From: Nevskiales bacterium
GTDB lineage: Bacteria; Pseudomonadota; Gammaproteobacteria; Steroidobacterales; GCA-2729495
Reading direction: 5' to 3'
DNA length: 64,000 nt
Assembly (NCBI GenBank): GCA_011526045.1
Contig: WYBE01000002.1
Location: 62,001 to 126,000 of the forward strand
Positions 8,223-16,683 of this stretch are shown one piece after another. The stretch's first letter is position 1, and each line of letters begins with the position of its first letter. The notes below the pieces were generated by a model. That model searched no databases and had not been told where the DNA came from. It saw nothing but the letters and a program-made list of their open reading frames with translations. A program made the translations under genes and the position numbers.

Positions 8223-9518
8223 ATGACGATGTCAGAACACGCCGACCCGGCCTGCAACGAGTCGGTCGCCGGCGGCAGCGCGACCGACGATGGCCGCAGC
8301 CATTCCGCACTGCGTGCGAAACCAGCGACGAGGTCGATCGACGCCGTGCTGCTGCGTCGCTTGCTGGCTGCCGTGGGCCATCCACCCGTCGCGTTCGAAC
8401 TCTGGAATGGCGAACGGATCGGCGGTGAAGACACTCCGGCCGTTGCGACGCTGCGGCTGGCCGACCGCGCCACGCTCCTGCGCCTGCTGTGGTACCCCAA
8501 CTTCAACTTCGCAGAAGGCTACAGCGAAGGACGGATCGGGTTTCAGGGCGATCTGATCGACTTCCTGGTGACGATGACCCGCAGTGCGCTCAAAGCACCG
8601 CAAAGCCTGTATTCGCTGCGCAACCGTCTCCGGCGGGTCCACGGGTCGAGCAATAACACGCCGCGTCGCTCACAGGAGAATGTCCACCACCATTACGACC
8701 TCGGCAACGACTTCTACGCGTTGTGGCTGGGACCGACGATGGCCTATACCTGCGCCTATTACCCCTCGCCGGAAACGACCCTCGACCAGGCCCAGGTCGC
8801 AAAGATGGATCTCGTCTGCCGCAAGCTGCGCCTGGCGCCTGGCGAGTCCGTGGTGGAAGCCGGCTGCGGCTGGGGCACGCTTGCCCTGCACATGGCGCGC
8901 AAGTACGGGGTGCGCGTGCGGGCGTTCAACATCTCGCGCGAGCAGATCGCATGGGCACGCGAACGGGCCCGCGCGGCCGGGATGGACAGGCAGGTGCAAT
9001 ACATCGAAGACGACTATCGCAACATTCGCGGGCACTACGACGCGTTCGTCTCGGTGGGCATGCTCGAACACGTCGGCCCGGATCATTACCGTGGTCTCGG
9101 GCGCATCGCGCGCGATGTGCTCGGCGGCCGGGGCCGCGGGCTCATCCACTCGATCGGTCGCAACCAGCCCAAGCCGTTCGACGCATGGGCGACGCGACGC
9201 ATCTTCCCCGGTGCCTATCCGCCGTCGTTGCGCGAGATGATGGAGATCTTCGAACCCTGGAACCTGTCCGTGCTGGATGTGGAGAACCTGCGCCTGCACT
9301 ACGCCCGGACGCTGCGCGACTGGCTGGCGCAGTTTGAGAATGCACGCGATGAGGTCGAGGCCATGTTCGACGAGCGCTTCGTGCGCATGTGGCGCCTGTA
9401 CCTGGCCGGCTCCACCGCAGCATTCACCACCGGATCGCTGCAGCTCTTCCAGATCCTGTTCGCGCCCGGCGAGAGCAATGCCGTTCCCTTGACGCGCGCT
9501 GAGATCTACCGCGACTGA
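8223..9518 (+). CDS. cfa: cyclopropane-fatty-acyl-phospholipid synthase family methyltransferase
   Basis: The 431-residue protein has the CFA-synthase layout: an N-terminal lipid-binding region, then a class I SAM methyltransferase with VEAGCGWGTLALHMA (residues 211-225) and SVGMLEHVGPDHY. Residues known to bind bicarbonate and act in E. coli Cfa appear conserved: Cys177 in YTCAYY, the His of EHVG and the Tyr of LHYARTL. Such enzymes add a methylene or methyl to double bonds of membrane phospholipid acyl chains using SAM. GGAGGA eight bases upstream fixes the start. It leads an operon with a flavoprotein and a membrane methyltransferase, so a product other than a plain cyclopropane is possible. 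Confidence 0.9.
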   Translation: MTMSEHADPACNESVAGGSATDDGRSHSALRAKPATRSIDAVLLRRLLAAVGHPPVAFELWNGERIGGEDTPAVATLRLADRATLLRLLWYPNFNFAEGYSEGRIGFQGDLIDFLVTMTRSALKAPQSLYSLRNRLRRVHGSSNNTPRRSQENVHHHYDLGNDFYALWLGPTMAYTCAYYPSPETTLDQAQVAKMDLVCRKLRLAPGESVVEAGCGWGTLALHMARKYGVRVRAFNISREQIAWARERARAAGMDRQVQYIEDDYRNIRGHYDAFVSVGMLEHVGPDHYRGLGRIARDVLGGRGRGLIHSIGRNQPKPFDAWATRRIFPGAYPPSLREMMEIFEPWNLSVLDVENLRLHYARTLRDWLAQFENARDEVEAMFDERFVRMWRLYLAGSTAAFTTGSLQLFQILFAPGESNAVPLTRAEIYRD

Positions 9519-9528
9519 GACCGGCCCG

Positions 9529-10506
9529 GTGCGCAGTTGCGACGTGCTGGTCGTGGGTGGCGGTCCGGCGGGTTCCACCGCCGCGTGGCGCCTGTGCCGC
9601 GACGGCGCCGATGTGATCGTGCTCGACCAGGAAGCGTTTCCCCGTCTCAAGCTCTGTGCCGGCTGGATCACGCCGGAGGTGCTGCGCGATCTGCGGTTCG
9701 ACCCCGCCGATTACCCGCACCGGTTCATGACGTTCGAGCACCTGAGGGTGCATTTCCGCGGCCTGCAGTTCCGCGTCCGGTGCACCCAGCATTCGATCCG
9801 CCGCTATGAGTTCGACGCCTGGCTGCTGGAGCGGTCCGGCGCGCCGCTGCTGCGCCACCGCGTGCGCGAGATCCGTCGCGACGGCGAGGACTGGATCATC
9901 GACGAGAGTTTCCGTTGCCGGTATCTCATCGGCGCTGGCGGCACACGCTGCCCGGTGTACCGCCAGCTGTTTCGCGGGCACCATACGCGTGCACGCGAAC
10001 TCCAGGCGGCGACCCTGGAGCATGAATTCCCCTACGACTGGCATGACGGTGACTGCCACCTCTGGTTCTTCGAGCGTGGCCTGCCCGGTTATGCCTGGTA
10101 CGTGCCGAAAGCCAACGGCTTCCTCAATGTCGGCATCGGCGGCATGGCGCAACGACTCAAGGGCAGCGCCGACGACATCCAGGCACACTGGTCGCGCTTC
10201 ACGACGATGCTCGAGCAAGGACTCGTGCGCGGCGGCGACTGGCGCGCATCCGGTTACAGCTATTACCTGCACGCGCCGGGCGGCACGGGCCGCATCGGCA
10301 ACGCCTTCATCACCGGCGACGCCGCGGGCCTCGCCACCCGCGACCTGTGCGAGGGCATCGGCCCGGCGGTACGCAGCGGCCTGCGGGCCGCCGAGGCGAT
10401 CCTGCATGGCAGCCCCTATGAACTCGACGGACTGACCGGCTCGAGCCTCGGCGGCGGACTCGCGAGCCGGCTCCTCGCGTGGGGATTCACGCGCGGGGCG
10501 CCGTGA
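9529..10506 (+). CDS. FAD-dependent oxidoreductase, geranylgeranyl-reductase-like
   Basis: The 325-residue flavoprotein begins with a Rossmann FAD site, CDVLVVGGGPAGSTAAWRL, then the group signature FPRLKLCAGWITPEVL, a central substrate domain and the second FAD motif NAFITGDAAGLATRDLCEG near residues 261-280. This is the geranylgeranyl reductase/halogenase-like fold, whose members reduce or dehydrogenate isoprenoid or acyl chains. It starts with GTG ten bases after the CFA-like gene. Position suggests it acts on the same lipid as the methyltransferase, for example as a reductase or desaturase, but the substrate is inferred. Confidence 0.85.
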   Translation: MRSCDVLVVGGGPAGSTAAWRLCRDGADVIVLDQEAFPRLKLCAGWITPEVLRDLRFDPADYPHRFMTFEHLRVHFRGLQFRVRCTQHSIRRYEFDAWLLERSGAPLLRHRVREIRRDGEDWIIDESFRCRYLIGAGGTRCPVYRQLFRGHHTRARELQAATLEHEFPYDWHDGDCHLWFFERGLPGYAWYVPKANGFLNVGIGGMAQRLKGSADDIQAHWSRFTTMLEQGLVRGGDWRASGYSYYLHAPGGTGRIGNAFITGDAAGLATRDLCEGIGPAVRSGLRAAEAILHGSPYELDGLTGSSLGGGLASRLLAWGFTRGAP

Positions 10507-10529
10507 CTGAAGGTCGTGGGAGACGCTGA

Positions 10530-11630
10530 ATGAATTCGACACGCCGCATCGCCTGGGCCGCGCCGATCCTGATCTACGCCGCGAGCGCGCTCGAGATGAT
10601 CATCATGGTCACGCCGTTCGCGGCGTACTTCTACAGCGTCTACACCCCACTCTTCCACGGCCTCGAACAGAACGCTCTGACCGCCTGGCTGCCGCAGTTC
10701 TTCCTGCCGCATCTCGCGCACACGCGCTGGCCGTTCTTCCGCGCTCTCAGCCTGGCTGGCGCCGCGCTCACCCTGATCGGGCTGCTCGGATTTCTCGCCT
10801 GCGCAATCCAGTTGTACTACGGCAAGTTCGTGAAGAAGCGGCTGGTCAGCGGCGGCTTGTACGGCCGCGTGCGCCATCCACAGTATCTGTGCCTGGTCAT
10901 CGCCGGCGCGGGCCTGCTACTGCTGTGGCCGCGATTCTTCATCCTGATCACCTACCTCATGATGCTTGGCCTGTACTACGTGCTCGCGCGACACGAGGAA
11001 GAAGCGATCAGGGCCCGCTACGGCGCGCCGGCGGATGCCTACCTTGCCAGCGTCCCGATGTTCAATCCGTTCGGTCGGCGCCAACCATCGGCGCGATTTG
11101 CGCCGCCGTCGCGCGGCAAGGCGTTCATGGCCTGGGTCGGCATTTGCGTGGTGGCACTGGGGCTTGCCTTCGGCCTGCGAGCCCTGGCGCTGACACAACT
11201 CTACCTCGTGCGCATCGCCACACCGCCGGTCACCGCGCTGTCGTTTCGCGTACGGAGCGCAGAGCACATCAACGGCATCATGCGCAACGTGCTGAACAAC
11301 CAGTCGGTGCGCGAACACGTCCTGCGCCGGCCCGGCGAGTCGCTTTTCATGCAGATCACCGCGGGTCGCGGACAGCTCAAGCACCTGCTGATCGACCTCG
11401 GGATGGTCAGTGCGGCGATCGAGGCACTGCCATTACCGGAACAGGGTGAGTTCGTCGTGCTGTCGCGCGTGCACTCCCGCAACGGGGCCGGGCCGCCGCC
11501 CGCCGATCCGTTCGCCTTCAGCTCGCAGATCGAACCGCTCTTCCTGGCAATGCCCGACGCGGGCGGCATGGCCGTGATTGCGCTCGATCCCGCCCAGTTT
11601 CACCCCGGTTTCGTGCGCATCCGGTTCTGA
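10530..11630 (+). CDS. ICMT/PEMT-like membrane methyltransferase with extra C-terminal domain
   Basis: Residues 1-185 form a multi-helix membrane domain with the SAM-binding signature of isoprenylcysteine/phospholipid methyltransferases: GLYGRVRHPQYL (109-120) and RHEEEAIRARYG (154-165). A further hydrophobic helix spans about 198-220. Residues 236-366 are an additional soluble domain, starting near SFRVRSAEHINGIMRNVLNN, that I do not recognise. Its gene follows the flavoprotein by 23 bases, with SD-like GGGAG before ATG, so it belongs to the operon. The methyl acceptor is probably a membrane lipid or the product of the two upstream enzymes (inference). Confidence 0.8.
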   Translation: MNSTRRIAWAAPILIYAASALEMIIMVTPFAAYFYSVYTPLFHGLEQNALTAWLPQFFLPHLAHTRWPFFRALSLAGAALTLIGLLGFLACAIQLYYGKFVKKRLVSGGLYGRVRHPQYLCLVIAGAGLLLLWPRFFILITYLMMLGLYYVLARHEEEAIRARYGAPADAYLASVPMFNPFGRRQPSARFAPPSRGKAFMAWVGICVVALGLAFGLRALALTQLYLVRIATPPVTALSFRVRSAEHINGIMRNVLNNQSVREHVLRRPGESLFMQITAGRGQLKHLLIDLGMVSAAIEALPLPEQGEFVVLSRVHSRNGAGPPPADPFAFSSQIEPLFLAMPDAGGMAVIALDPAQFHPGFVRIRF

Positions 11631-11768
11631 GGTGCCGTTGGCGCAATACGTAAATGGCTGTTCGCATTGCCGCGCCGCGAGGCGCCGCATGGTCGAAACA
11701 ACAGGCAACTGTTGCGTAGTTCTGCCGGAGATTGGTAGATTGCGGCGCTCTTTCCGAGGAGCCAGCGC

Positions 11769-12968
11769 TTGTCCCGTTCTTTATCTGCCTGCGCGGCTCA
11801 GCTCGCCTGCCTGGTATTCCTTGCCTATTCGCCCGCGCTGCCGGCTGAGACGGCCACGCCTGGCATCACCTTCGACGGCGTCTATACTGGCGAACCTATC
11901 AGCAACCTGTCTGGCGGCGTGCAAACCGGCGGCACCTACCTCGACAACCTGGACCTGATCATCGCGGCCGATCGCGGCAGCATTTTCGGCATTGCCGGCC
12001 TCTCGGGCCTGCTCTACGGCCTGTACAACAATGCCAATGAGTTCAGCGGCGAGTACGTAGGCGACAGTCACATCATCAGCAACATCGACGCTCCCCGCTC
12101 CTTGCTGGTTTACGAGGCCTGGCTCGACTGGGCCCGGCAGGACGAGACCTTCTCCGCCCGCCTGGGGCTCTACGACCTCAACTCCGAATTCGACTCCATC
12201 GAAACCGGCAGCCTCTTCCTGAACTCGGCCCATGGCGTCGGCACGGATCTGGGCCAGACGGGCCTGAATGGCCCTTCCATCTTTCCGGTGACCTCCCTCG
12301 CCCTGCGCCTGCGCTCGGCCTGGGGCGCGGGCGGCTACGCGCAGTTCGCGGTCCTAGATGGCGTGCCTGGCGACCTCGACGACTCGGGCAGCACGGCGAT
12401 CAACCTGTCCAGCGACGACGGCGCGCTCGTCATCGCCGAGGTGGGCTGGTCGGGCAACGACTGGCGGAAACTGGCCGTCGGCGCGTGGACCTACACGGCG
12501 GATTTCGAGCCGCTCGCCGCACCGGGCGGTCCGCAGGACGATGGCAATGAGGGCTGGTACGCCATTGCCGACCGCACCGCATGGCGCGGTGAGAACACCG
12601 AGCTCGGTGCCTTCCTGCGGGTCGGCGCGGCCGAGGAACGCTACAACCCCGTCTCCGGCTACATCGGTTTCGGTGCCAACCTCACCGGTGTCACCCGCGC
12701 GCGGCCGCACGATCAGGTCGGCCTCGCGGTCGCCATCGGCCTGGCCGGCGACGACTTCGAGGACGGGCGCGCGCTCGAGTCCCTGCCGACCGACAGCCAC
12801 GAGACCACACTGGAACTCACCTACCGGGCGCCCATCACCGACTGGCTGACGCTGCAGCCGGATATCCAGTACGTGATCAATCCAGGCATGGACCCAGCGC
12901 TCGACGACGCGGTGGTCGTTGCGCTGCGTTTCGAGATCGCCTACTCGAGGCGGCTGTCCGGCCGCTAG
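11769..12968 (+). CDS. carbohydrate-selective porin, OprB family
   Basis: The product (399 residues) has a signal peptide ending near SPALPAETA and then alternating beta-strand sequence with family blocks such as NLSGGVQTGGTYLDNLDLII, WLDWARQDETFSARLGLYDLNSEF and a C-terminal aromatic-poor strand LRFEIAYSRRLSGR. OprB porins form outer-membrane pores for sugars. The start is TTG, chosen because it follows GAGGAG-like sequence and begins a complete signal peptide; no ATG upstream fits. It is monocistronic and ends just before the 29-bp inverted repeat element. Confidence 0.82.
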   Translation: MSRSLSACAAQLACLVFLAYSPALPAETATPGITFDGVYTGEPISNLSGGVQTGGTYLDNLDLIIAADRGSIFGIAGLSGLLYGLYNNANEFSGEYVGDSHIISNIDAPRSLLVYEAWLDWARQDETFSARLGLYDLNSEFDSIETGSLFLNSAHGVGTDLGQTGLNGPSIFPVTSLALRLRSAWGAGGYAQFAVLDGVPGDLDDSGSTAINLSSDDGALVIAEVGWSGNDWRKLAVGAWTYTADFEPLAAPGGPQDDGNEGWYAIADRTAWRGENTELGAFLRVGAAEERYNPVSGYIGFGANLTGVTRARPHDQVGLAVAIGLAGDDFEDGRALESLPTDSHETTLELTYRAPITDWLTLQPDIQYVINPGMDPALDDAVVVALRFEIAYSRRLSGR

Positions 12969-12980
12969 CTGCGTACATGA

Positions 12981-13241
12981 GGTGCCGGGTTTGGCTTTTT
13001 GGCTTGTTGCCGGGCACTTGGCTTCGTGGCGTTATGTCAGGCTGGTACCCCTGTCAGGCGCCGGGTCGACAGTTTCGAAGTTATTCAGCGCGCCAAGCGG
13101 CAGCGCCCCGTTTTCGGCAAGTTTCCGGGTCAGCGAGGGCCTGCTTGTAGATCGGCAGGTGCTCGTAGCGGGCCATCTCAGGCGGGCAACATCAGCGCGA
13201 CGCAGGCTTGCTCAACAAGCCAATAAGCCAAACCCGGCACC
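12981..13241. repeat. 261-bp element bounded by 29-bp inverted repeats
   Basis: The left arm (12981-13009, starting GGTGCCGGGTTTGGC) and the right arm (13213-13241, ending AAACCCGGCACC) are reverse complements over 29 bases with one mismatch (TTTTT against the TATT equivalent). The match stops sharply at both ends. The 203 bases between contain no convincing gene. No target duplication is obvious. It lies between two convergent genes, so it could be a MITE-like insertion or a large transcript-end structure. Confidence 0.75.
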
Positions 13242-13256
13242 AGCCGCTCCAGCCGC

Positions 13257-15878
13257 TCATCCCCCGAGCCGCAGGACTGCGGCGCGCAACGCCGACGCAA
13301 TCCGCTCCGCGGGGCTGCCGCCCTCGCCTGCTGCCTGGAGTTGCGCCGCGGTCAGCGGCGGGCCGAAACGGACCGTGATGCGCACCGGGCGCGGCCAGCG
13401 CCGATTCCAGGGCAAGGCTTCGAAGCTGCCGTCGATGCGCACCGGCACCACCACACTGCCTGATTCCAGCAGCACCATGCCGGCCCCGGGCAGAAAACGC
13501 CCGATCTCGCCCGTCAGCGTGCGGCGGCCTTCCGGGAACCACACCAGTACCTGGCCCTCGCGCAGCACGGCTCGCGCGGCCATGATCGCGGCCGCCGGCT
13601 CACGGTCGGGATCCACCGGGAACACGCCCGTCGCGCGGCTGAGCAGCCGCCAGCGCCGGTTCCGGAACATGAACTGCGACCAGCCGGCCCAACGCGTCGA
13701 ACGCAGCAGCCGCCACGGCAGCGCCGCAGCCACCGCCATCGGATCGAGGTAGCTCGCGTGGTTGGGCGCGAACAGGACGGGCCCGCTGACCGGCAGGTGC
13801 TCCCGCCCCTCCACCCGGACGCGAAACACCAGGCGCATGAGCAGGCGATCAGCAGCGAGCAGCACCATGCCAAGTGCCGCCAGCAGCGGGCCACGCGCCG
13901 CGGGCCCTGTCGCGGCACGTGCTGCCGGCTGTGAAGGCTCACTCCCGGCGCTCGCGAGTTCATGCAGCAGGTCGCGTACGGTGAGCACCCGGGCGATCGC
14001 CTCCTGGTTGAGCGCCACCCCAAAGCGGTCGCGTATCTCGAGCGTCAGCGTCAGCCATTCGAGCGAATCCACGCCGAGATCGAGCTGCGGACTCGCGTCC
14101 AGGCTGAGCGGCTTTCCGGCAAAACGTTGCTGCAGCCAGGCCCAGGCGCGGGCACCGAGGTCCGATGCGAGCAGGCTGCGGTCGGTGTCGGTCAACTGTC
14201 TTGCATCGGCGACGGCTGCCTCGCTGTGCCGCGCGGCATAAAGCGCACCGAGCCGGAAGCGCTGCAGCTTGCCGATCGGCGTGCGGGGCAGCGGCTCGTG
14301 CAACAACCGGTAGTCCGTCACGCGCTGGTAGGCCGGCAGTTGCATCGAGATCCGCTCGATCTCCTCGCGCAGCATGTCGCCGAGCCGGGCGGCGCCACGC
14401 TCGCGCAGTCCCGTCTCGTCCGGCACGACGAGTGCCACGAGCCGCCCCTCGTGTTCGAGCAGCGCCGCCTCGCGGATGAGTGAACTCGCCGCGAAGCACT
14501 GCTCGACATCTTCCGGCGCGATCTTCTTGCCGCCGGGCAGGACGATGATCTCTTTCGAGCGGCCGACGAGGTGCAGAAACCCCTCCGCATCGAAGCGCCC
14601 GAGGTCGCCGGTCCGAAACCAGCCGTCGGAGGTAAAGGACTGGCCGGTGGCCCCGGCATCGTTTCGGTACCCGGCAAAGATATTCGGGCCGCGGGCCTGC
14701 ACTTCACCGGCATCCTGCCCGGGCGCCGCGGCGATCCGCAGTTCCACGCCCGGCACCGGGCGGCCGACGCTCTCGTGACGCACGTGCCTGCCGATATTGA
14801 AGGTGAGGATCGGCGAGGTCTCCGTCAGGCCATAGCCGCTGAACACCTGCCAGCCGATTCCCTCCAGCCGACCGGCCGTCTCCGGATCCAGGCGCGCGCC
14901 GCCCGAGGTGAGCATGCGCAGGGTCGGACCCATCTCGCTGTGCAGGCGACGAAACAGCAGCCGGCCGGCGCCGATCCGCAGGCTGCGTGGCATTTTCGCA
15001 GTGAGCGCCAGGGTGCGTGTGAACACCGCGCGGACCAGCGTGCTGCTGCTGGCGACCCGTGCCTCGATAGCAGCGAGCAGCGCGCCGAAAAGGCGCGGCA
15101 CGCCGAGCAACACCGTGACGCCTCCGCCGCGGATCGCGGCCACCAGCTGCGGACCGGTAACGCCGGCCGGCAGGACCAGTGCTGCCGAGGTCGCGATACT
15201 GGCAAGCAGCCCGCAGGTGAATGGATAGGTATGGTGCAGGGGCAATGGCAACAACACGCGATCATCGGGGCCGCTCAGTTCGGTCGCCACCAGCGCCTGC
15301 ACGTTCGACAGCAGATTGCGATGACTGAGCGGCACGCCCTTCGGCGAGCCGGTGGTGCCGGAGGTGTAGAACAATGCCGCGGTGTCTTCACCCCGCAGGC
15401 GCGGCAGGAGACCGGACAGGGCGAGTGTCGTTCCCGGCTGGCCCGGCGCTGCGGGGACCGTCGCCAGGTCTTCGAGCAACATGATCGTCAGCTCGCGCTG
15501 CTGCGAGGCGCGCAGCGCCGTCGCCCCCGCCGCGGTGGTCAGCGCGCGCCGGGCGTCGCAGTCGGCGAGAATCTTTGCGAGATCGCGACTGCCGGCCTGG
15601 CAGTCGATCGGCACCGGCACTGCGCCGGCGCAGACCAGGCCCAGGCAGCCGATGATCCATTCGGCGCTGTTGGGCGCAAACAGGATGACCGGTTCAGCCG
15701 GACGCACTCCGGCGGCGAGCAGCGACTCGGCCAATGCAAACACCCGTCGGGCCAGTTCGGCGCGCGAGACCTGGTGCACGCTGCCATCGGCGCGCAGGGT
15801 TACCACCGCCGCCCGCTGGTCGCTCCCGGCTATCGCATCGAGCAGGTCACGCAGCGTCTCGGGGGAGTTCGTCTCCAC
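13257..15878 (-). CDS. AMP-ligase / acyl carrier / PlsC acyltransferase fusion
   Basis: The 873-residue product combines three modules. Residues 1-550 are an acyl-AMP ligase with the P-loop FYTSGTTGSPKG (170-181), GYGLTETSP (348-356) and the catalytic Lys537 in TPIGKLQR. Residues 570-645 are a phosphopantetheine carrier domain with Ser605 in LGVDSLEWL. Residues 680-873 are a 1-acylglycerol-phosphate acyltransferase with NHASYLD (706-712) and FPEGRR (781-786). It resembles Aas in combining ligase and acyltransferase but with an inserted carrier. It probably activates free fatty acids, loads them on its own carrier and transfers them to a lysolipid (inference). Confidence 0.9.
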   Translation of the reverse strand: METNSPETLRDLLDAIAGSDQRAAVVTLRADGSVHQVSRAELARRVFALAESLLAAGVRPAEPVILFAPNSAEWIIGCLGLVCAGAVPVPIDCQAGSRDLAKILADCDARRALTTAAGATALRASQQRELTIMLLEDLATVPAAPGQPGTTLALSGLLPRLRGEDTAALFYTSGTTGSPKGVPLSHRNLLSNVQALVATELSGPDDRVLLPLPLHHTYPFTCGLLASIATSAALVLPAGVTGPQLVAAIRGGGVTVLLGVPRLFGALLAAIEARVASSSTLVRAVFTRTLALTAKMPRSLRIGAGRLLFRRLHSEMGPTLRMLTSGGARLDPETAGRLEGIGWQVFSGYGLTETSPILTFNIGRHVRHESVGRPVPGVELRIAAAPGQDAGEVQARGPNIFAGYRNDAGATGQSFTSDGWFRTGDLGRFDAEGFLHLVGRSKEIIVLPGGKKIAPEDVEQCFAASSLIREAALLEHEGRLVALVVPDETGLRERGAARLGDMLREEIERISMQLPAYQRVTDYRLLHEPLPRTPIGKLQRFRLGALYAARHSEAAVADARQLTDTDRSLLASDLGARAWAWLQQRFAGKPLSLDASPQLDLGVDSLEWLTLTLEIRDRFGVALNQEAIARVLTVRDLLHELASAGSEPSQPAARAATGPAARGPLLAALGMVLLAADRLLMRLVFRVRVEGREHLPVSGPVLFAPNHASYLDPMAVAAALPWRLLRSTRWAGWSQFMFRNRRWRLLSRATGVFPVDPDREPAAAIMAARAVLREGQVLVWFPEGRRTLTGEIGRFLPGAGMVLLESGSVVVPVRIDGSFEALPWNRRWPRPVRITVRFGPPLTAAQLQAAGEGGSPAERIASALRAAVLRLGG

Positions 15879-16058
15879 GGCATCCTCGTGCGTGCGGACC
15901 CCGGCATCTTAGCCGAGGCGACCACGGCCCGTAACGGCACCCGCTTGCGCCCCGCTCGCGCGAACGGTCCACGCTCCGGACGGCGCGCCGGCCCGGCAGC
16001 GCACCGCAACTGCCACGCGCTAACATGGCGCGCTTCCACCAGGGAGAGACCGCGACGC

Positions 16059-16676
16059 ATGGCAGACACCGCAGTCCTGGAGCAATCGACCGCGGACCCG
16101 CAACGCTACTTCTGGTACGGCGTGTGGACGTTGATCATGATCGTCACCGCGCTGCCTCTCGTCGGCGTGGTACGTGTCCCGCGCGTCTTCGACTACGTCG
16201 CCACGCTCGTCATCCACGAGCTGGCCGCCTTCCTGTACTTCGGCCATACATTCTTCAGCAACGTCTGGGCCATGCGCATCCGCCAGAGCCAGCCGGAAGC
16301 GACGGGAATCTGGGCACGGGCCTTCCTGCGCAAGCTCTGTCTCGGCATCACGGCGCCGACCGCGGTGATCGTCCCGCTCTTCGGCCTCATGCTGATCGAG
16401 GAATGGGGCGGGCTGCTCAACGCGCCCTGGGCCTGGGACGCGTACTTCGCCTTCTGGCTGATGGCCGGCTTCAGCGTCATCCCCGACACCATCCGCTACG
16501 GACGCAACCGCAACGCCGACAACCCGGCCCACGGCATGAAAAGCGGCGCCATCCGCGGCATGCTCGCCCTCGTCGTCGTGCTCTACATCCTGGTCTGGTG
16601 CATGATCGCCAAGCAAAGCCTGTTCGCTGCGCCCATTCTCGGTGTGCTGGGCCTGGCCGGCGCTGCGGGAACCTAG
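16059..16676 (+). CDS. DUF2269-like integral membrane protein
   Basis: The 205-residue product has about five hydrophobic helices (residues 20-42, 48-70, 95-120, 128-148, 165-200) and conserved polar blocks VIHELAAFLYFGHTFFSNVW and IPDTIRYGRN, as in predicted membrane proteins of the DUF2269 type. The ATG at 16059 follows AGGGAGAGA by several bases; the frame stays open far upstream only as an antisense shadow of the ligase fusion. It is divergently placed from that fusion. Function is unknown. Confidence 0.75.
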   Translation: MADTAVLEQSTADPQRYFWYGVWTLIMIVTALPLVGVVRVPRVFDYVATLVIHELAAFLYFGHTFFSNVWAMRIRQSQPEATGIWARAFLRKLCLGITAPTAVIVPLFGLMLIEEWGGLLNAPWAWDAYFAFWLMAGFSVIPDTIRYGRNRNADNPAHGMKSGAIRGMLALVVVLYILVWCMIAKQSLFAAPILGVLGLAGAAGT

Positions 16677-16683
16677 CAGCCTG

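Noticed and set aside
14571-16058. Very long open frame opposite the ligase/carrier/acyltransferase fusion
   Set aside because: It is Arg- and Gln-rich without domain features and is a codon-bias shadow of the minus-strand gene; only its end (from 16059) is a real membrane-protein gene.
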